A stretch of 64,000 nt of DNA from contig CANXME010002591.1 in assembly GCA_948144175.1 (NCBI GenBank), forward strand, positions 1,484,501-1,548,500. Direction: 5' to 3'. The DNA comes from Closterium sp. NIES-65. Lineage: Eukaryota; Streptophyta; Zygnematophyceae; Desmidiales; Closteriaceae. Under the pieces are notes generated by a model that saw only the letters and a list, made by a program, of their open reading frames with translations, had not been told where the DNA came from and searched no databases. Shown piece after piece: positions 1 through 11,284 of the stretch. The translations under genes and the position numbers were made by a program. Numbering within the stretch: the first letter of the stretch is position 1; each line of letters begins with the position of its first letter.

Positions 1-887
1 TCTTGGCACTCTGCCAACAATGCTGACTGACGTGACGAGTGTCAAAAAACCAAGTTGACATGACACTGCCCACCAGACTCAACGGCTCCCCCCTCCCCTC
101 GCTCGACCCAGTTCAGCTTGACTTCACTCTCGGCCGGATCGGCCGGCGGATGTCAAGAGAACGGCTCTGGCAGACGATATCCGTCGACGACATTCCTCGA
201 GATAAAAGTAACATCGGTTACAGACAGTTCGAACAGTTTTCGCTTAACTGACGACTCCCGTCAGCTGTTAACGGACGCCGCCGGCAAATGTCAAGGGTAA
301 CACCACACAGAAGTCACCATAGCTGACCATCCATACACCCACCCAGCCATGCAGCAGAAGAGCCAAGACGTCACTGACTTGGGTGTGCACCTCATTCGCT
401 AAAGGGCGGTTCGATAAAGAGCTAAGTGTGATGATGGTGGAGGAGGGGTTCGATAAAAGAGAGTCCGCTGTCCGCACCCCGCAGAATCCAACAGGAACGC
501 AGCAGTTCGACTTGTAGACTTGAGATGTTCCCCCAAGCAGAGCACTGAATGCCACAAGGACCAAAGGCAGAGCAAGGACGGCAGATGAGCACTCCACCTG
601 TGCGCGCCACTGCAGCGTAACTGCGTCGGATCGGAAGAAATGGGCTCGTGCAATTGCGAGGAACTCCACGTCATCTCGTGATGGGCCACCACCAATGGGA
701 TGATCACCAATGGGTACGCCACCCCGCCAATGTCACATCCCGTCGTTGTTACTCCGAGCACTCTCCGCTCCCGCACCCATTCGCAGCACAACACGTCCTC
801 TCATGTTACGATATATCTCGAGGTCACTTCCATTAGACATCTCGTCTCGTTCTCTTTTCGTTTCTTGCGAGGACAACTCACGACACC
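1..887. other. Upstream intergenic region of the first gene
   Basis: No gene is supported here. Short open frames exist on both strands but show no domain or splice structure. The segment around 80-160 shares words (gacccagttcagc, ttgacttcact) with 12050-12110, suggesting an old dispersed repeat. The 5' UTR and promoter of the gene starting at 888 should lie here, but no clear TATA box was seen. Confidence 0.4.
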
Positions 888-3800
888 ATGTCTCTCGTTA
901 TCGTCGTCTCGCTCCTCTTGCTCTGCGCATCGCAGCCGTCCGTCACGGCGCAGATGCCAGGTGGGCAGATCGGCGGCGAGGCGGGTATCGAGCGAGCCAT
1001 GTCGCTGTTCCGAGTGAGTTCGTGCTGGCTCCCGTCGGCACACAGCTTGTTGATGGGAGCACATTTAATGAGCTTAGCTTGCGTGTCGCGGCTGCAAACT
1101 GATAGACCAAAGCACAGTTGGCTTCCCCTCTTCCTCTCCCTCTTCCTCTACCTTTCCCCCTCCTCCTTCCTCTCCCTCTCCTCGCCCCTCGCTCCTCACC
1201 CTTCGTTCCTCGCTACTCCGTCCTCGCGTCGCGCTCTGTCTTCCCTTGAACTCATCACTCCCCACCTCGTCTTGATGCGTCAGGTATGGGAGGAGGCCTA
1301 CGGATTGAAACACGACATCCACATGCCGCCCTCAAAAATCACCTTGCCGGCCATCGTGCCGCCCGCGCCGCACCTGGAGGAGTGCGAGGCGCTGACAGCG
1401 GCGAGGACGGCGTCGGAGAGACGCGAAGGCAACGGACAGCCTCCTCTGTGGGCGCGGCCGGCTGTTAACTGCTCCGAATGCAACCCGCAACCACCATGGG
1501 TGGGTAGAATATGATGGCATGGCACCGTGGGTTCTACTATATGATGGCGCGATGGGTACTATTAGTACGGCTACCATATGCTGTTGCTGTTGTTGTTGTT
1601 GTTGTTGTTGTTGTTTTTTTTTTTTTTTTTTTTTGCGCCTAGAAAAACGTCTGTCTTCGTCCTTCCTTGCCTCGCATGTCATGTGAGGGCTACTAGGCAC
1701 GAACGAGCATGTCATGTGAGGGCTTCTAGGCACGAACGAGCATGTCATGCTGTCGTAGTACTTCTCCAGGGAGGTGGGTGCAAGAAAGGCACAGGTGATA
1801 GAGACAGGGGTGTAAGGAAGACTAAGGTGTAAGGAAGACAAGTAGGAGATCTTCTCTCCAACTACCCATCACCATCCCCTGCCCACCCCCTCCCAACCCC
1901 CAGGTGCGCGGATCCGACGCGGACAACCTTCTGCTGACGCGCGTGGCGCAGCGGGATCTGTGGGAGCACCAGATCTTCAACGGCCGCTGCGACGGCAAGC
2001 GCCTGCTCGTCGTGCCCTGGCCCTCAGCCGCTACCCACGGCGTTGGCTCGCAGGTGGGAGAGGGCGTGCCTTATGGAAGGGGCCGTGAGAGTCGGAAAGG
2101 AAAGTGAGTTCGGTTGCTAGGTGGGTGGATATTGAGGGGAGTGCAATCGGACGAAAGTCTGGGAGCTCAGGAGTTGGGAATGTCTCCCTGGTCAGTTGGT
2201 GTCCCTTCCTCCCTCCCTCTCTCCCTCCCTCCCTCCCTCCCTCCCTCCCGTTCCCTCTCTCGCGTTTCCCCCTCTCCTTGCACGCACCCACCGGCGCAAT
2301 CAGATTCATCTGATGAGCACTTACCTGAGCCTGGCCTTGATCCACAACCGCACACTCGTGCCCACGCCTGGCTCGTACGACCGCGCGCTCACCGAGACAT
2401 GCAATGGTGAGCTCTCTCTCCGCCCAGCTTATGCTCAGCCTGTCTTTGTGCCCTGCGCGCAGACCTACACCCTACAACCAACGAGCCTCCATTTCTGTGT
2501 ATGTGGATATGTGCACGTTTTTACCGTATGTGTATCCGGTTGGATAGACGCGTGTTTCTATGGGTGTGTAATGCGTGGAGCTTCGTTACAATGTGTTTGT
2601 GCTGTCTGTTGTCTGTCTATGCGTACTGACATGACATGTGTCTTCGTGGATCTCTGCTTGTTTTTGCGTTTCCATCTGTGTCAGGGTGTCTCTGGTGACT
2701 GTCTATGCGTTTTTGTGTGTATGGTACGCGGATCCGTTCCTCCAACGCCGTACTGTGATTAACTTAACCATCTCCTCCCCCGACGCCTAGTCCCCACCGA
2801 GTCTCTTTATCACGTCAATGCCCTGCTCAACCGCTTCGTTTTCCCACACCCTCTCCCCGTTCCCCACGCACCACCCCCACACGTCCCCCCCACTCCCTCC
2901 GCCCTCCTTTCCCAGCCACCAGGACAGGCGGGTCGTGGAATTGCTACTTCTTCCCCATAGTGAATCCCGACTGTGAGCGCGTGGTGACAGACATGATAGC
3001 CAAGAACACCATGCCCGCCCTCTCCTCGGACGAGAAGGGCCACGACCGTGTCTCTGCCTCGGACGACCTTGTCGTTTACCTTAACTCCAGCTGCGACAGG
3101 CAGATGACCTACGAGTCCCGCGCTTCCAAGTGAGTCTCGGGTAAGGGGAACAGAGTAAGGGGAATGGGGTAAGGGGAAGGGGAAGGGGGGAAGGGGAAGG
3201 GGGTAAGGGGAACGGGGTAAGGGGGAGGGGGGAAGGGGAAAGGGGGAATCAGAAGGGGGAAGGGGAAGGGGGGAAGGGGAAGGGGGGAAGGGGAAGGGGG
3301 AAGGGGAAGGGGGGAAGGGGAAGGGGCGAAGGGGAAGGGGGGAAGGGGAAGGGGCGAAGGGGAAGGGGCGAAGGGGAAGGGGGGAAGGGTGTGGGGTGTG
3401 AAGGGTGCAGGGAATGTGGGGTGGGTGCATGGCTGAATGTCGCCATTGAGATGGTTCTGAGGCCCAGGCTAATGATTTAGGGTTGTGGCAAGGTGAAGGG
3501 GGTCAGGAGGTGTGTGCAGGGCCAAAGTGCCAGGAGGATATACATTCGCGTCCTCTATTCCCTCGCACCTCTCCCGCCCTCTCCCTCTTCCCCCTCTCCT
3601 GCTCCTTACCTCTGCCACCCACTCTCCCTCCCTCCCCCTCTCCCACTCTCCCCCCTCCCTCCCTCCCCCTCTCCCACTCTCCCCCCCTCCCTCCCTCCCC
3701 CTCTCCCACTCTCCCCCTCTACCTCTCTCCCGCACTCTTGTACTCCTGCGCTCCCCCACACCCCTCTCCCCTCCCCTCCTCCATGCTCCTATTTGCTTCC

Positions 3801-5166
3801 CAAGCTCAAAGCCCCACCCCCGCCTCCCACTTTCCCAGGCTATGGGGCGATGCGTACCTGAGGGCTCCGAATGTGCTGGATCACATGGGGGAGCGGCCAT
3901 ATGTTAACAATATATACCTCATGGTGCGTATGTGTGCGCGCGCTTGCGCGTGGGTGCGGGTGCACAAATGAATCAGCATCGTACAAAATTAGCTGGCTGG
4001 TACGCAGGGTTAACATATCATATCATCCACATGGTAAAAGCCCACCCAGACCACGTCCTTGCCCCGTAACCTCTCTCTTCCGGCCACCCTCTCCCACCCT
4101 TCCCCCACCCTCCCTCTCCCCTTCCCTCCCCTCCTCTCCCTCTCCCCCTCTCCCTCTCCCTATCCTCCCTCTCCCTCCCCTTACCCCTCCCTGTACCCCT
4201 CCCCCGCTCACCTGCATTCCTCGGTCACCGGGCAGGTGAACTGGTGGCGCTCGCAGGTGACGCGCTTCATGATGCGCTGGCCCTCGCCGCACATGTGCCA
4301 CGAAACCAACAAGGAGCGCCATATGGCCTATGGGCTCCACACCGCGTCGTACCTCTCGCGCTACCTGGAAACGCAGGCCGAGATCATACGGGCCGTTGCA
4401 GGGAACGCGTCCGAGACAGACGAATCGAAGAAGCTTGTCGGGATCTCCACTGGCCCTCCGGGGCCCATCGAGACTCAAATATGGCCTGTCCGGGGCTTCG
4501 AGGGGTGCAATGAGACGTGCACGAGCGAGGCGGATGCCAAGGCGATAAAGGATACTTATGCATCGGTGGGGGTGGAGCCGTTTGTGATGCGGCCTATTGT
4601 GAGTGTGCACGTGCGGCAGAGCGACAAGGGGACTGAGATGCGCCTGTCGTCGTTCGCCACTCACATGTTCTTCGCGCATCGGCTGCGGCGCTTCGTGCCG
4701 GACCTGCGATATGTGTGGCTCAATACAGAGATGGAGGTGCGTGACGCGGGGCAACGAATGCTTGCCTACATTCCACCTCTTTCTCGCTTGGCAGCGGCTT
4801 CGTTTTCTTTCCCATGCTCGCCATCCACCCATTTTCCTGCCTTTCCTCCCATGTACCTTCCTCCCCACCTTCTCTCCCCCCCCCCCCCCCCCCTGACAGT
4901 CTGTGGTGAAAGAATCAGCATTGTACACTGACTGGAGGTTCCTCTTCTCCTCCAACTTGCGCCAGCCGGAGGATTCCAGGTCGAATCGCGAGTATGAGGG
5001 CAAGCAGTCAGTCACAGCGAGTTTCGCAAGCGCTATTATTGCGTCGCAGTGCGACTACTTTGTGGGTGCGCTTGGTTCTAACTGGAGCCGATTGATAAAC
5101 GAACTGCGCGCCACAAATGGGCGGTTGCTCGCCGGATTTTTCACAGTCAACATGGGGGATTGGTAG
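888..5166 (+). CDS. GT23/FUT8-like fucosyltransferase, secretory pathway
   Basis: Eight exons with consistent phases: 888-1013, 1284-1499, 1904-2053, 2304-2406, 2928-3129, 3839-3923, 4236-4736, 4900-5166, giving about 549 residues. The start at 888 opens a hydrophobic signal peptide or anchor (MSLVIVVSLLLLCAS). The C-terminal half carries SVHVRQSDKGTEMRL, which resembles the GDP-fucose-binding HVRRTDK..GTEA motif of FUT8-type alpha-1,6-fucosyltransferases. It is followed by YVWLNTEME and, near the C-terminus, CDYFVGALGSNWSRLI, typical of the same fold. Several N-x-S/T sites and paired cysteines fit a lumenal Golgi enzyme. Known for the family: fucose transfer from GDP-fucose to N-glycan or related acceptors. 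Inferred: the acceptor here is unknown. Introns start GT and end AG; introns 5 and 6 are purine- or pyrimidine-rich minisatellites. The downstream gene at 6408 is a distant relative of the same superfamily. Confidence 0.8.
3180..3400 (+). repeat. G-rich minisatellite in intron 5 of the GT23-like gene
   Basis: About 220 bp of GGGGAAGG-type units with almost no pyrimidine on the sense strand. Repeated G-runs could form G-quadruplexes in the pre-mRNA. The same intron is pyrimidine-rich further on (about 3560-3780). Confidence 0.85.
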
Positions 5167-6407
5167 CCACACGACTGCCTCTCCTGCTCAATCTATTTAT
5201 CCCCCCTTGGAACCTGGGGTGTTTGTACTAATGTTTCTAGGATTATTTGGAGCGGGTTTCACGAACTAGATGAATAATGAAATGCACTCAAGTCGTACTG
5301 CCTATGTTAATGTCCGACCAGGGTCTACAAACGAGGTTCTGAAAGGTACCGAATGGGCATTGGCGCCTCGGGAGTGGATCAGGACAAAATTGTAGGCCGA
5401 ATCCAGAGGAAATGACAGAGCGCCGTGTTTTCAAATTTCCAATTCCAATGGGCAGTGGTTTTGACAGCGCGTCGCTCTGCGCTCGCGTCCAATACCATGG
5501 GGCATAGTCTTTCTCAGTTTCCCCTTTGAAGTCCACAAATACAAGTTGTTTTTAGGTTACGGGGTATTAAAAATGTATTCGTCGTACATGGCAAACGCTC
5601 AGCTCGGGACAAAAAAAATATAACCCTCATGTATGGTATGCCACGAAGAGAGCATCAACCCTAAACACCATGAGGCAAGGTGTTTTGGGTTGATGCCTCC
5701 CAAATGGCTTGTCATCCGAGGGGGTTTTAGTTTTTCCACTGGCCTCTATACTGAATCCAGGTAATCTTAAGATTTGCCCTTCTATACGTTTGGTCATGAA
5801 AAACGGGAAACAGCAATATAAACTAACCGTGGGAATTGGGCGCGAGCGCGGTGGGAGTCGCTGTCAAAGCCACTGCCAAAAGGAATCGAAAACGCGCAAA
5901 CACGGCGGTCCGTCACTTCCTCCCGAATCCAGCTGACGCGAGACCCTCACAATATCTCCGATATTGAAAGTCTGGAGCGTACGTGGATGTGTGTTCTCTA
6001 TGCGTACTTACATCTATCCTCTTGGATCTGTACGCACCGAGTTCGTCCTACTCCGAGTTTGTCAGTTGACATCACTCTCAGGCCATTTGACCATGCGCTC
6101 GAGCATCCCTCCCTCGCATCAGCTGTACCAAGAGCTCGGAAGGACTCGTTATCCGGCTGGCATGCTCAGACTGACACACAATCCGGAGCAAATCGGCAGT
6201 GGAAGCGCACCTGCATTATACCTCTCCGGGAGTAGTCGTCACATTAGACGCATGGCATGCGGGAAGTCGTTCGAATAGTCGCGCATCGCGGCGGAACAGC
6301 GGACGTCTAGTCGCAAGTCTTAGGACTCCTCACTCGGAATGCGAACCAATCAGCGTTCAGGTGCCCTTGCGGCGAGTGCCTTCTCCGAGAGGCCTGACAT
6401 CAAGTCG
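5167..6407. other. Intergenic region between two fucosyltransferase-type genes
   Basis: No coding feature recognised. It holds the 3' UTR of the upstream gene and the promoter/5' UTR of the gene starting at 6408. It is less GC- and repeat-rich than the introns. Confidence 0.4.
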
Positions 6408-9400
6408 ATGATATCAAGGCGACTCGAAAGTAGCCAGCGCCACGTGGTCATGCTCGCCGTCTCCTTCGTACTAGTGGTGAGCGCACATTCCGTTCGAGGC
6501 GTGCACTCAAGTACACGTGCACACTGGCGCCGAATAGAACAGTTGAGAGACACATATGGGGACGCACAGCTCTGAGAGACACAGCGTTTCGTTTCGACCA
6601 ATAAGACACGGCCGCCCCGCACTCGATCGCCTGCATGAATGGCGGCGGTGCATCCCATCCGTGCTGTGTGCAGAGTGGCAATACCTCTGAGATAAGATAA
6701 CACACATGCCTGGGACGCAGCCTGTTTTTGAGTCGACTCAAAAACAGGCGATACCTCTGAGATAACACACGCGCCTGGGACGCAGTCACGAGAGCATCTA
6801 CATAGCTCAGCCCAGCCCCAGCGATATGCAACAGACTCCAAACCAAACCCTGAAGCCAACCTCCCTGAAGCCAACCTCCCTGAAGCCAACCTCCCTGAAG
6901 CCAACCTCCCCCCTCCCCTGGGATGGTTGGAAGTTTGAGATGGCGGTGGTTCGTGAGGGCACTGCACACCACCGTTAGAGGTGGTCCGCGTTACGAGTCG
7001 TCAGATTCAATTTAGACGGCAAGCCGACGAGCTGACGAGCCGCAAAGCTCTCTTGGCTCAGCCACCTCGTGCTCACTCCCACCCACCCACCCATGCTCAC
7101 TCCCACCCACCCACCCATGCTACGACTTTTGAGGCGCCCCAAAAGTCCTTCCGCCCACCCATCTTCACTCCCATCCTCTCATTTGCAAACCCCAATCGAA
7201 GCATTCCGTTCCGCCCCCTTCCCTTCTCCACTTCTTCCGTTCCACCCATCCCCCCCCGCCTCCCTCTGTGTCCCCCCTGGCGCAGCTCCTCTCTCCGTTG
7301 TGTGCATCAGCGTGTTTTTTGAGAATTATAAAAATCACCCTGCAATTCCACCCCTCCTCCCCTCCTCCGTCTGTGACCCCCCTGGCGCAGCTCCTCTCTC
7401 CGCTGCGTGCATCAGCGTCCCCTCCAAGGCCATTTCTGGATTTCACATTCTCTGAGGCAAACTGTGGCACCTGGGCGGATGACTACTCTGCCCTGCACTC
7501 CCGCATCCGCGAAGCTGCCCGCGCCCACGCCAGCACCCTCGCTCAGACTGCTGCTGCCGCTGCTGTAGCTGCTGCTGCTGCGAACGCACCACCATTGCCG
7601 CCGCTGCCACCACTGTCGCCATCACCCCCACCACCGTCACCACCACCACCATCACCCCCACCACCGTCACCCCCACCACCGTCACCACCACCACCATCAC
7701 CCCCACCACCACAACCCCTACTCTCCCCTCTTCCTCCCCTACCTTCCGCTCCTCAATCCCCCCCACCTCCGTCCCCTCCTCCTCCATCTCCCCCTCCTCC
7801 GTCCCCTCCTCCTCCATCCCCCCCTCCTCCATCCCCCCCTCATCCACCCCCACCCCCACCATCCCCCCCACCCCCAGCCGAATACCCGCAGCCTCGGAGG
7901 GACCCTACCATTCGCTTCCTCACATACGAGTGGCTGGATCAACCAGGTGGGCTAGGGGACTATCTCACAGGGCTGGCTACCACCTTCGTATGCGCCATGC
8001 TCACAAACCGCGCCTTCATAGTGAAGCATGCTCTCCTGCCGCTTGCATTCGAGCCGAACCTCGTTGATTGGTCCTTCTCACCAGAAATTCCTTTGGAGCC
8101 GGCTCGGAAAATGTCTATTGAGGAGGTGATGCAGGGATGGAGTGAGGGAGGAGGAGGAGGAGGAGGAGGAGGAGGAGGAGGAGGAGGAGGAGGAGGAGGA
8201 GGAGGAGGAGGAGGAGGAGGAGGAGGAGGAGGAGGAGGAGGAGGAGGAGGAGGAGAAGGGGCGGGAGGGCGAGGGGGGGTAGTGCAGGATGGGGAGGTTG
8301 TGGTGCTGGATCTGAAAAATAAATTGGTTGAGCCGGAGGATTTTTTCGGGCAGTTGGATAAGGCAATGAACGTGCGCGTGTCATGGAACAGAGGGCTGCT
8401 TATTCATTGGCTCGTGCAGGTGGGTGAAACGGTTCTACTGAACCAGGAAGAAACTCTTGTGTTCTCCCAAACGTTGAATAGAGTTGAGGAAGGCGAGAGG
8501 AAGGGGAGAGGAAGGGGAGGGGAGAGGAGGGGCATGAAAATAGGACCGCCTCGAGCCGCAACGAGCAGAGAGGTCGACGAGGTTAGCCAGCAGTTTAGCC
8601 GGCTCGTGGCTCGTGGCTCGTGGCTCGTCACATTGAGGCCAGCTGGGCAAGCCGGCCTATGCTGGTCTACGAGCCGAGAAGATCCAGCTCGTCACGTGAT
8701 GTGATGGTTTCGTTACAAGAGGTGCGAGTGAAGGTGTGAGTGAGCTGTCGGCCTGCTCGACTAGTCTATTTTTTAGTCGACTCGCTGGACTAGTCAGCCA
8801 AAAGGTCGCCGGCTTTGCTCGCCCGATGAGCTAACGAGCCAAGCCGAGGAGCCGAGCCGCCTGCTTGGATTTCCGCTCATGCCACAGGAGAGGACGAGAG
8901 GAAGACTGTTGAGTCGACTCGAACGTCACCTGAGGAGATGGAGAGAGAATAACAGAAGCAGTGGATAGAATGAGCGGTGGAGAAGATAGGGGAAGAAAGG
9001 TATGGTAGAAGTGGCACACACAGCCCGAGAGCCATGGGGATGCAGAGTAGCAACTTACTCGAATGAGCACGAGCTCAGAGTAGCAGCACACTCGCTCTTG
9101 TCATGCTCATGTGCTGTTCACGTAACACTTGGGTGGGTGGGCACAGGCGGAGGGCAAAAAGTGGAGTGAGCGGCTCAAGGACATGGGCATGCGGCCTCCC
9201 TACAGCTTTGGCTGCATCCTGCGCTTCCTTCTCAAGTACGCCCCCACTTGGAAACATGTTGATGCGCCTGAAAAGGCTGCATCTTTCTCTCTCTTTCTTT
9301 TCAAGTGCGCTCCCATGGATACCCGCGTGACATGCATATGAGATTTCGAGATGTGCCTGAAATATCACAAGGGGGCGCCATTCTATGTCCACCACACTTT

Positions 9401-11284
9401 CACTGTACTCCGCATTTCCCCTCAAAGGGTGCTGAACTCACCATTCATCTAAGCCATATACCACCTTCGTCTTGAGGTTTCGAGGCAACTCATGCCCTTG
9501 CCTTGCATTCCTGTCCCCCTTCCGGGCCCTTGAGCCTCGCGTTTCTCATCTGGGCCCAACACACCTGTCCTTAGCCGGCCCCTTTGACCCGCAACCATAT
9601 GTCTCATCAGCTGTCCACCACACCAAGCAACACTCTTTTGAGACGTCTCAAAGGCCGACCCCTTAGGCCCGCAACCATATGTCACGTCAACTCTCCACAC
9701 CAAGAAACACTCTACCAATTTGCCTGTGTGTCCATCCCATCCCAGTCTCCTATAACCCCTCTCCCCTGCCCCTTCACGAAGCCCCCTCCTCTCCCCCCCC
9801 GCCCTCCTTTGCGTTTCCCCATCCACCCCCACCCCACTCTACTCCTCTGCCACCACCAGGCCACGGCCGGAGATTCTGTCAAAAGCTGAAGCCACGTACC
9901 ACCACCTCTTCTCCCCTATTTCCTCCTCCTCCTCCCCTCCCCCCGCCCTCCTCCAAGCCCCAAATCACCTGAGCGCTGGTCAATCAGGGGCCTCCGGCTC
10001 CTGGCACAATAGGGTGGTGGTTATTGGGATTCACGTCAGGGTGGAGGATAGTTTCGTGTGGGCGGGCAAGAGAGGGTTTGGAGATCCCAAGGTTCTGAAT
10101 GAGACGGAGAAGGCTGAGCTCATGGCATTGGCGGACGATTATATTGCTTGTGCCCAGGTGAATGTGCAGATAGGGAAATGTGGAGTTATAGTGGGGAGAT
10201 TTTGTGGGGAGTTGCAGTTTAATATAGTCGAGGCTGGATAGTCGACAGTGGGTTTGGGCATTATGATAGTTTTGTGTTTCGCGAGTATTTCTCAGTCGTA
10301 GGGTTATAAATATGATTGCATCTAGCCCTTGTCTTCTCATACCCTTCACGCAAAAATGCATTTTCCTCTCTTTTCTCCATGCCCCTTCTTTTCCCGTGCC
10401 CCTTCTTTCCCCGTGCCCCTTCTTTTCCTATGCCCCTTCTTTCCCCGTGCCCCTTCTTTCCCCGTGCCCCTTCTTTCCCCGTGCCCCTTTGTTCCTCATG
10501 CCTCCATTCTCATTTCCTGGCCTCTGATTTCTGAGCCCCTCCCATGCCCATTTCCCTTATAGAAACTCGAAGCATGGTGGATGCCCCCTCCTATCATAGT
10601 TAAATGGCTAATTGTTAGCAACTCTCAGGATCTCAAGACAGGTTTAAGGCTCAAATATCCAGACAAGGTGTGTGCTTTCTCCTTGAGGCGGCGCAAGGGA
10701 CTGCCCGCCGTCACATGCTCCGCGCTGTGCAGTGTGCATGCATTAGCAGCCTGTGCAGTCTATCCTGCCCGCTGTCACATTGGCTTTCAATGCTTGTAAT
10801 GCACCTACACGCACATACATGCACACACTCATTCATACAACCGTCAACCTCCCCTCCACCCCCCTTTCACAGACGCACAGCCTCTATAGCACCCCCTCTC
10901 AACTCCCTCAGCCCCTCTCTCACATGCTTGTGCTTGGGCACGCCAATATCATCATCCCTACTTGGTTGCGTTGCGTCACAGGTGGTGGTGTCAGACATCC
11001 TCCCAATGCATATCAACAACCTCATGCTCAATGATGCTGAGCCCTCGTCGCCACCACCTTCGCCACAAGCTGCTCGCGATAAAGAAGCAGCTATATATAC
11101 CGGCGTTCTTACGGATTGGCTCCTTTTGGCATCTTCTGATGTGTTCGTTATATCCCAGTCTGGATATTCCACCACAGCAACATTCTTCTCGTATCGCCTA
11201 GGTACTGTCCATACCTCAAAAATCTGCCGCCCAGAGCAACCGGTTAACCTACAGACTGTAACACGCCTTACGAGTGGAATATGA
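6408..11284 (+). CDS. Fucosyltransferase-superfamily protein with proline-rich stalk
   Basis: Six exons in phase: 6408-6476, 7391-8419, 9147-9235, 9860-10157, 10563-10667, 10982-11284, about 630 residues. Exon 1 encodes only MISRRLESSQRHVVMLAVSFVLV, a signal peptide or anchor, and joins in frame to exon 2 at 7391. Then come an Ala-rich coil, an extensin-like SPPPP-repeat stalk (about 7590-7880), and PGGLGDYLTGLATTFVCAMLTNRAF followed by an NLVDWSF box typical of this fucosyltransferase group. Next is a run of 36 Gly, then FGCILRFLLKPRPEI, VVIGIHVRVED (the I-H-x-R donor-binding motif) and a C-terminal VFVISQSGYSTTATFFS segment matching the late donor-binding region. Family knowledge suggests fucosyl transfer in the Golgi or at the surface; the acceptor is unknown. 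The exon 2 acceptor region and the exon 3 donor region are each tandemly duplicated. Exon 1 is the least certain part. Confidence 0.72.
6678..6785. repeat. Palindrome at junction of a tandem duplication (locus 1)
   Basis: A perfect 28-bp palindrome at 6721-6748 (core TTTTGAGTCGACTCAAAA) sits exactly between two direct copies. Left copy: 6678-6720, containing atacctctgagataa and gcctgggacgcag. Right copy: 6748-6785. It lies in intron 1 of the 6408 gene. Confidence 0.9.
7070..7165. repeat. Palindrome locus 2 (GGCGCC centre)
   Basis: 7124-7147 is GACTTTTGAGGCGCC plus complement with one mismatched pair. Copies of a ctcactcccacccaccc unit lie on the left (7070-7118) and a diverged copy on the right. 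It lies in intron 1 of the 6408 gene. Confidence 0.75.
7237..7418 (+). repeat. Tandem duplication of the exon 2 acceptor with degenerate palindrome
   Basis: Two copies of about 75 bp (7237-7313 and 7345-7418) each contain ctggcgcag followed by ctcctctctccg. Only the second acceptor (exon start 7391) is in frame with exon 1. Between them, 7315-7335 is a T-rich/A-rich imperfect palindrome resembling a decayed form of the recurrent element. Confidence 0.7.
8147..8254 (+). repeat. (GGA)36 coding microsatellite, polyglycine
   Basis: Thirty-six consecutive GGA codons inside exon 2 of the 6408 gene, in the same frame as the flanking conserved segments. They place 36 Gly between the first and second conserved blocks of the enzyme. 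Perfect repetition implies recent slippage and likely length polymorphism. Confidence 0.95.
8755..8955. repeat. Two decayed palindrome loci in intron 2 (loci 3 and 4)
   Basis: Around 8771-8783 a TTTTTAGTCGACTC core lies between the 12-bp direct repeats 8755-8766 and 8784-8795 (GCTNGACTAGTC). At 8909-8923 a GTTGAGTCGACTCGAAC core lies between the similar segments 8886-8908 and 8933-8955. Both are diverged from the consensus. Confidence 0.6.
9577..9712. repeat. Palindrome at junction of a tandem duplication (locus 5, GACGTC centre)
   Basis: TTTGAGACGTCTCAAA at 9637-9652 separates a 59-bp left copy (9577-9635) from a 60-bp right copy (9653-9712). Both contain cgcaaccatatgtc and end in acactc. 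It lies in intron 3 of the 6408 gene. Confidence 0.9.

Noticed and set aside
2104-2410. Small genes in the Pro/Ser-rich frames around the (CCCT)n tract
   Set aside because: They span an intron of the GT23-like gene and its next exon in the wrong frame.
6721-6748. Ordinary restriction-site-like or transcription-factor palindrome
   Set aside because: The recurrence with variable centres and flanking duplications at many loci is not explained by a simple binding site, although binding is not excluded.
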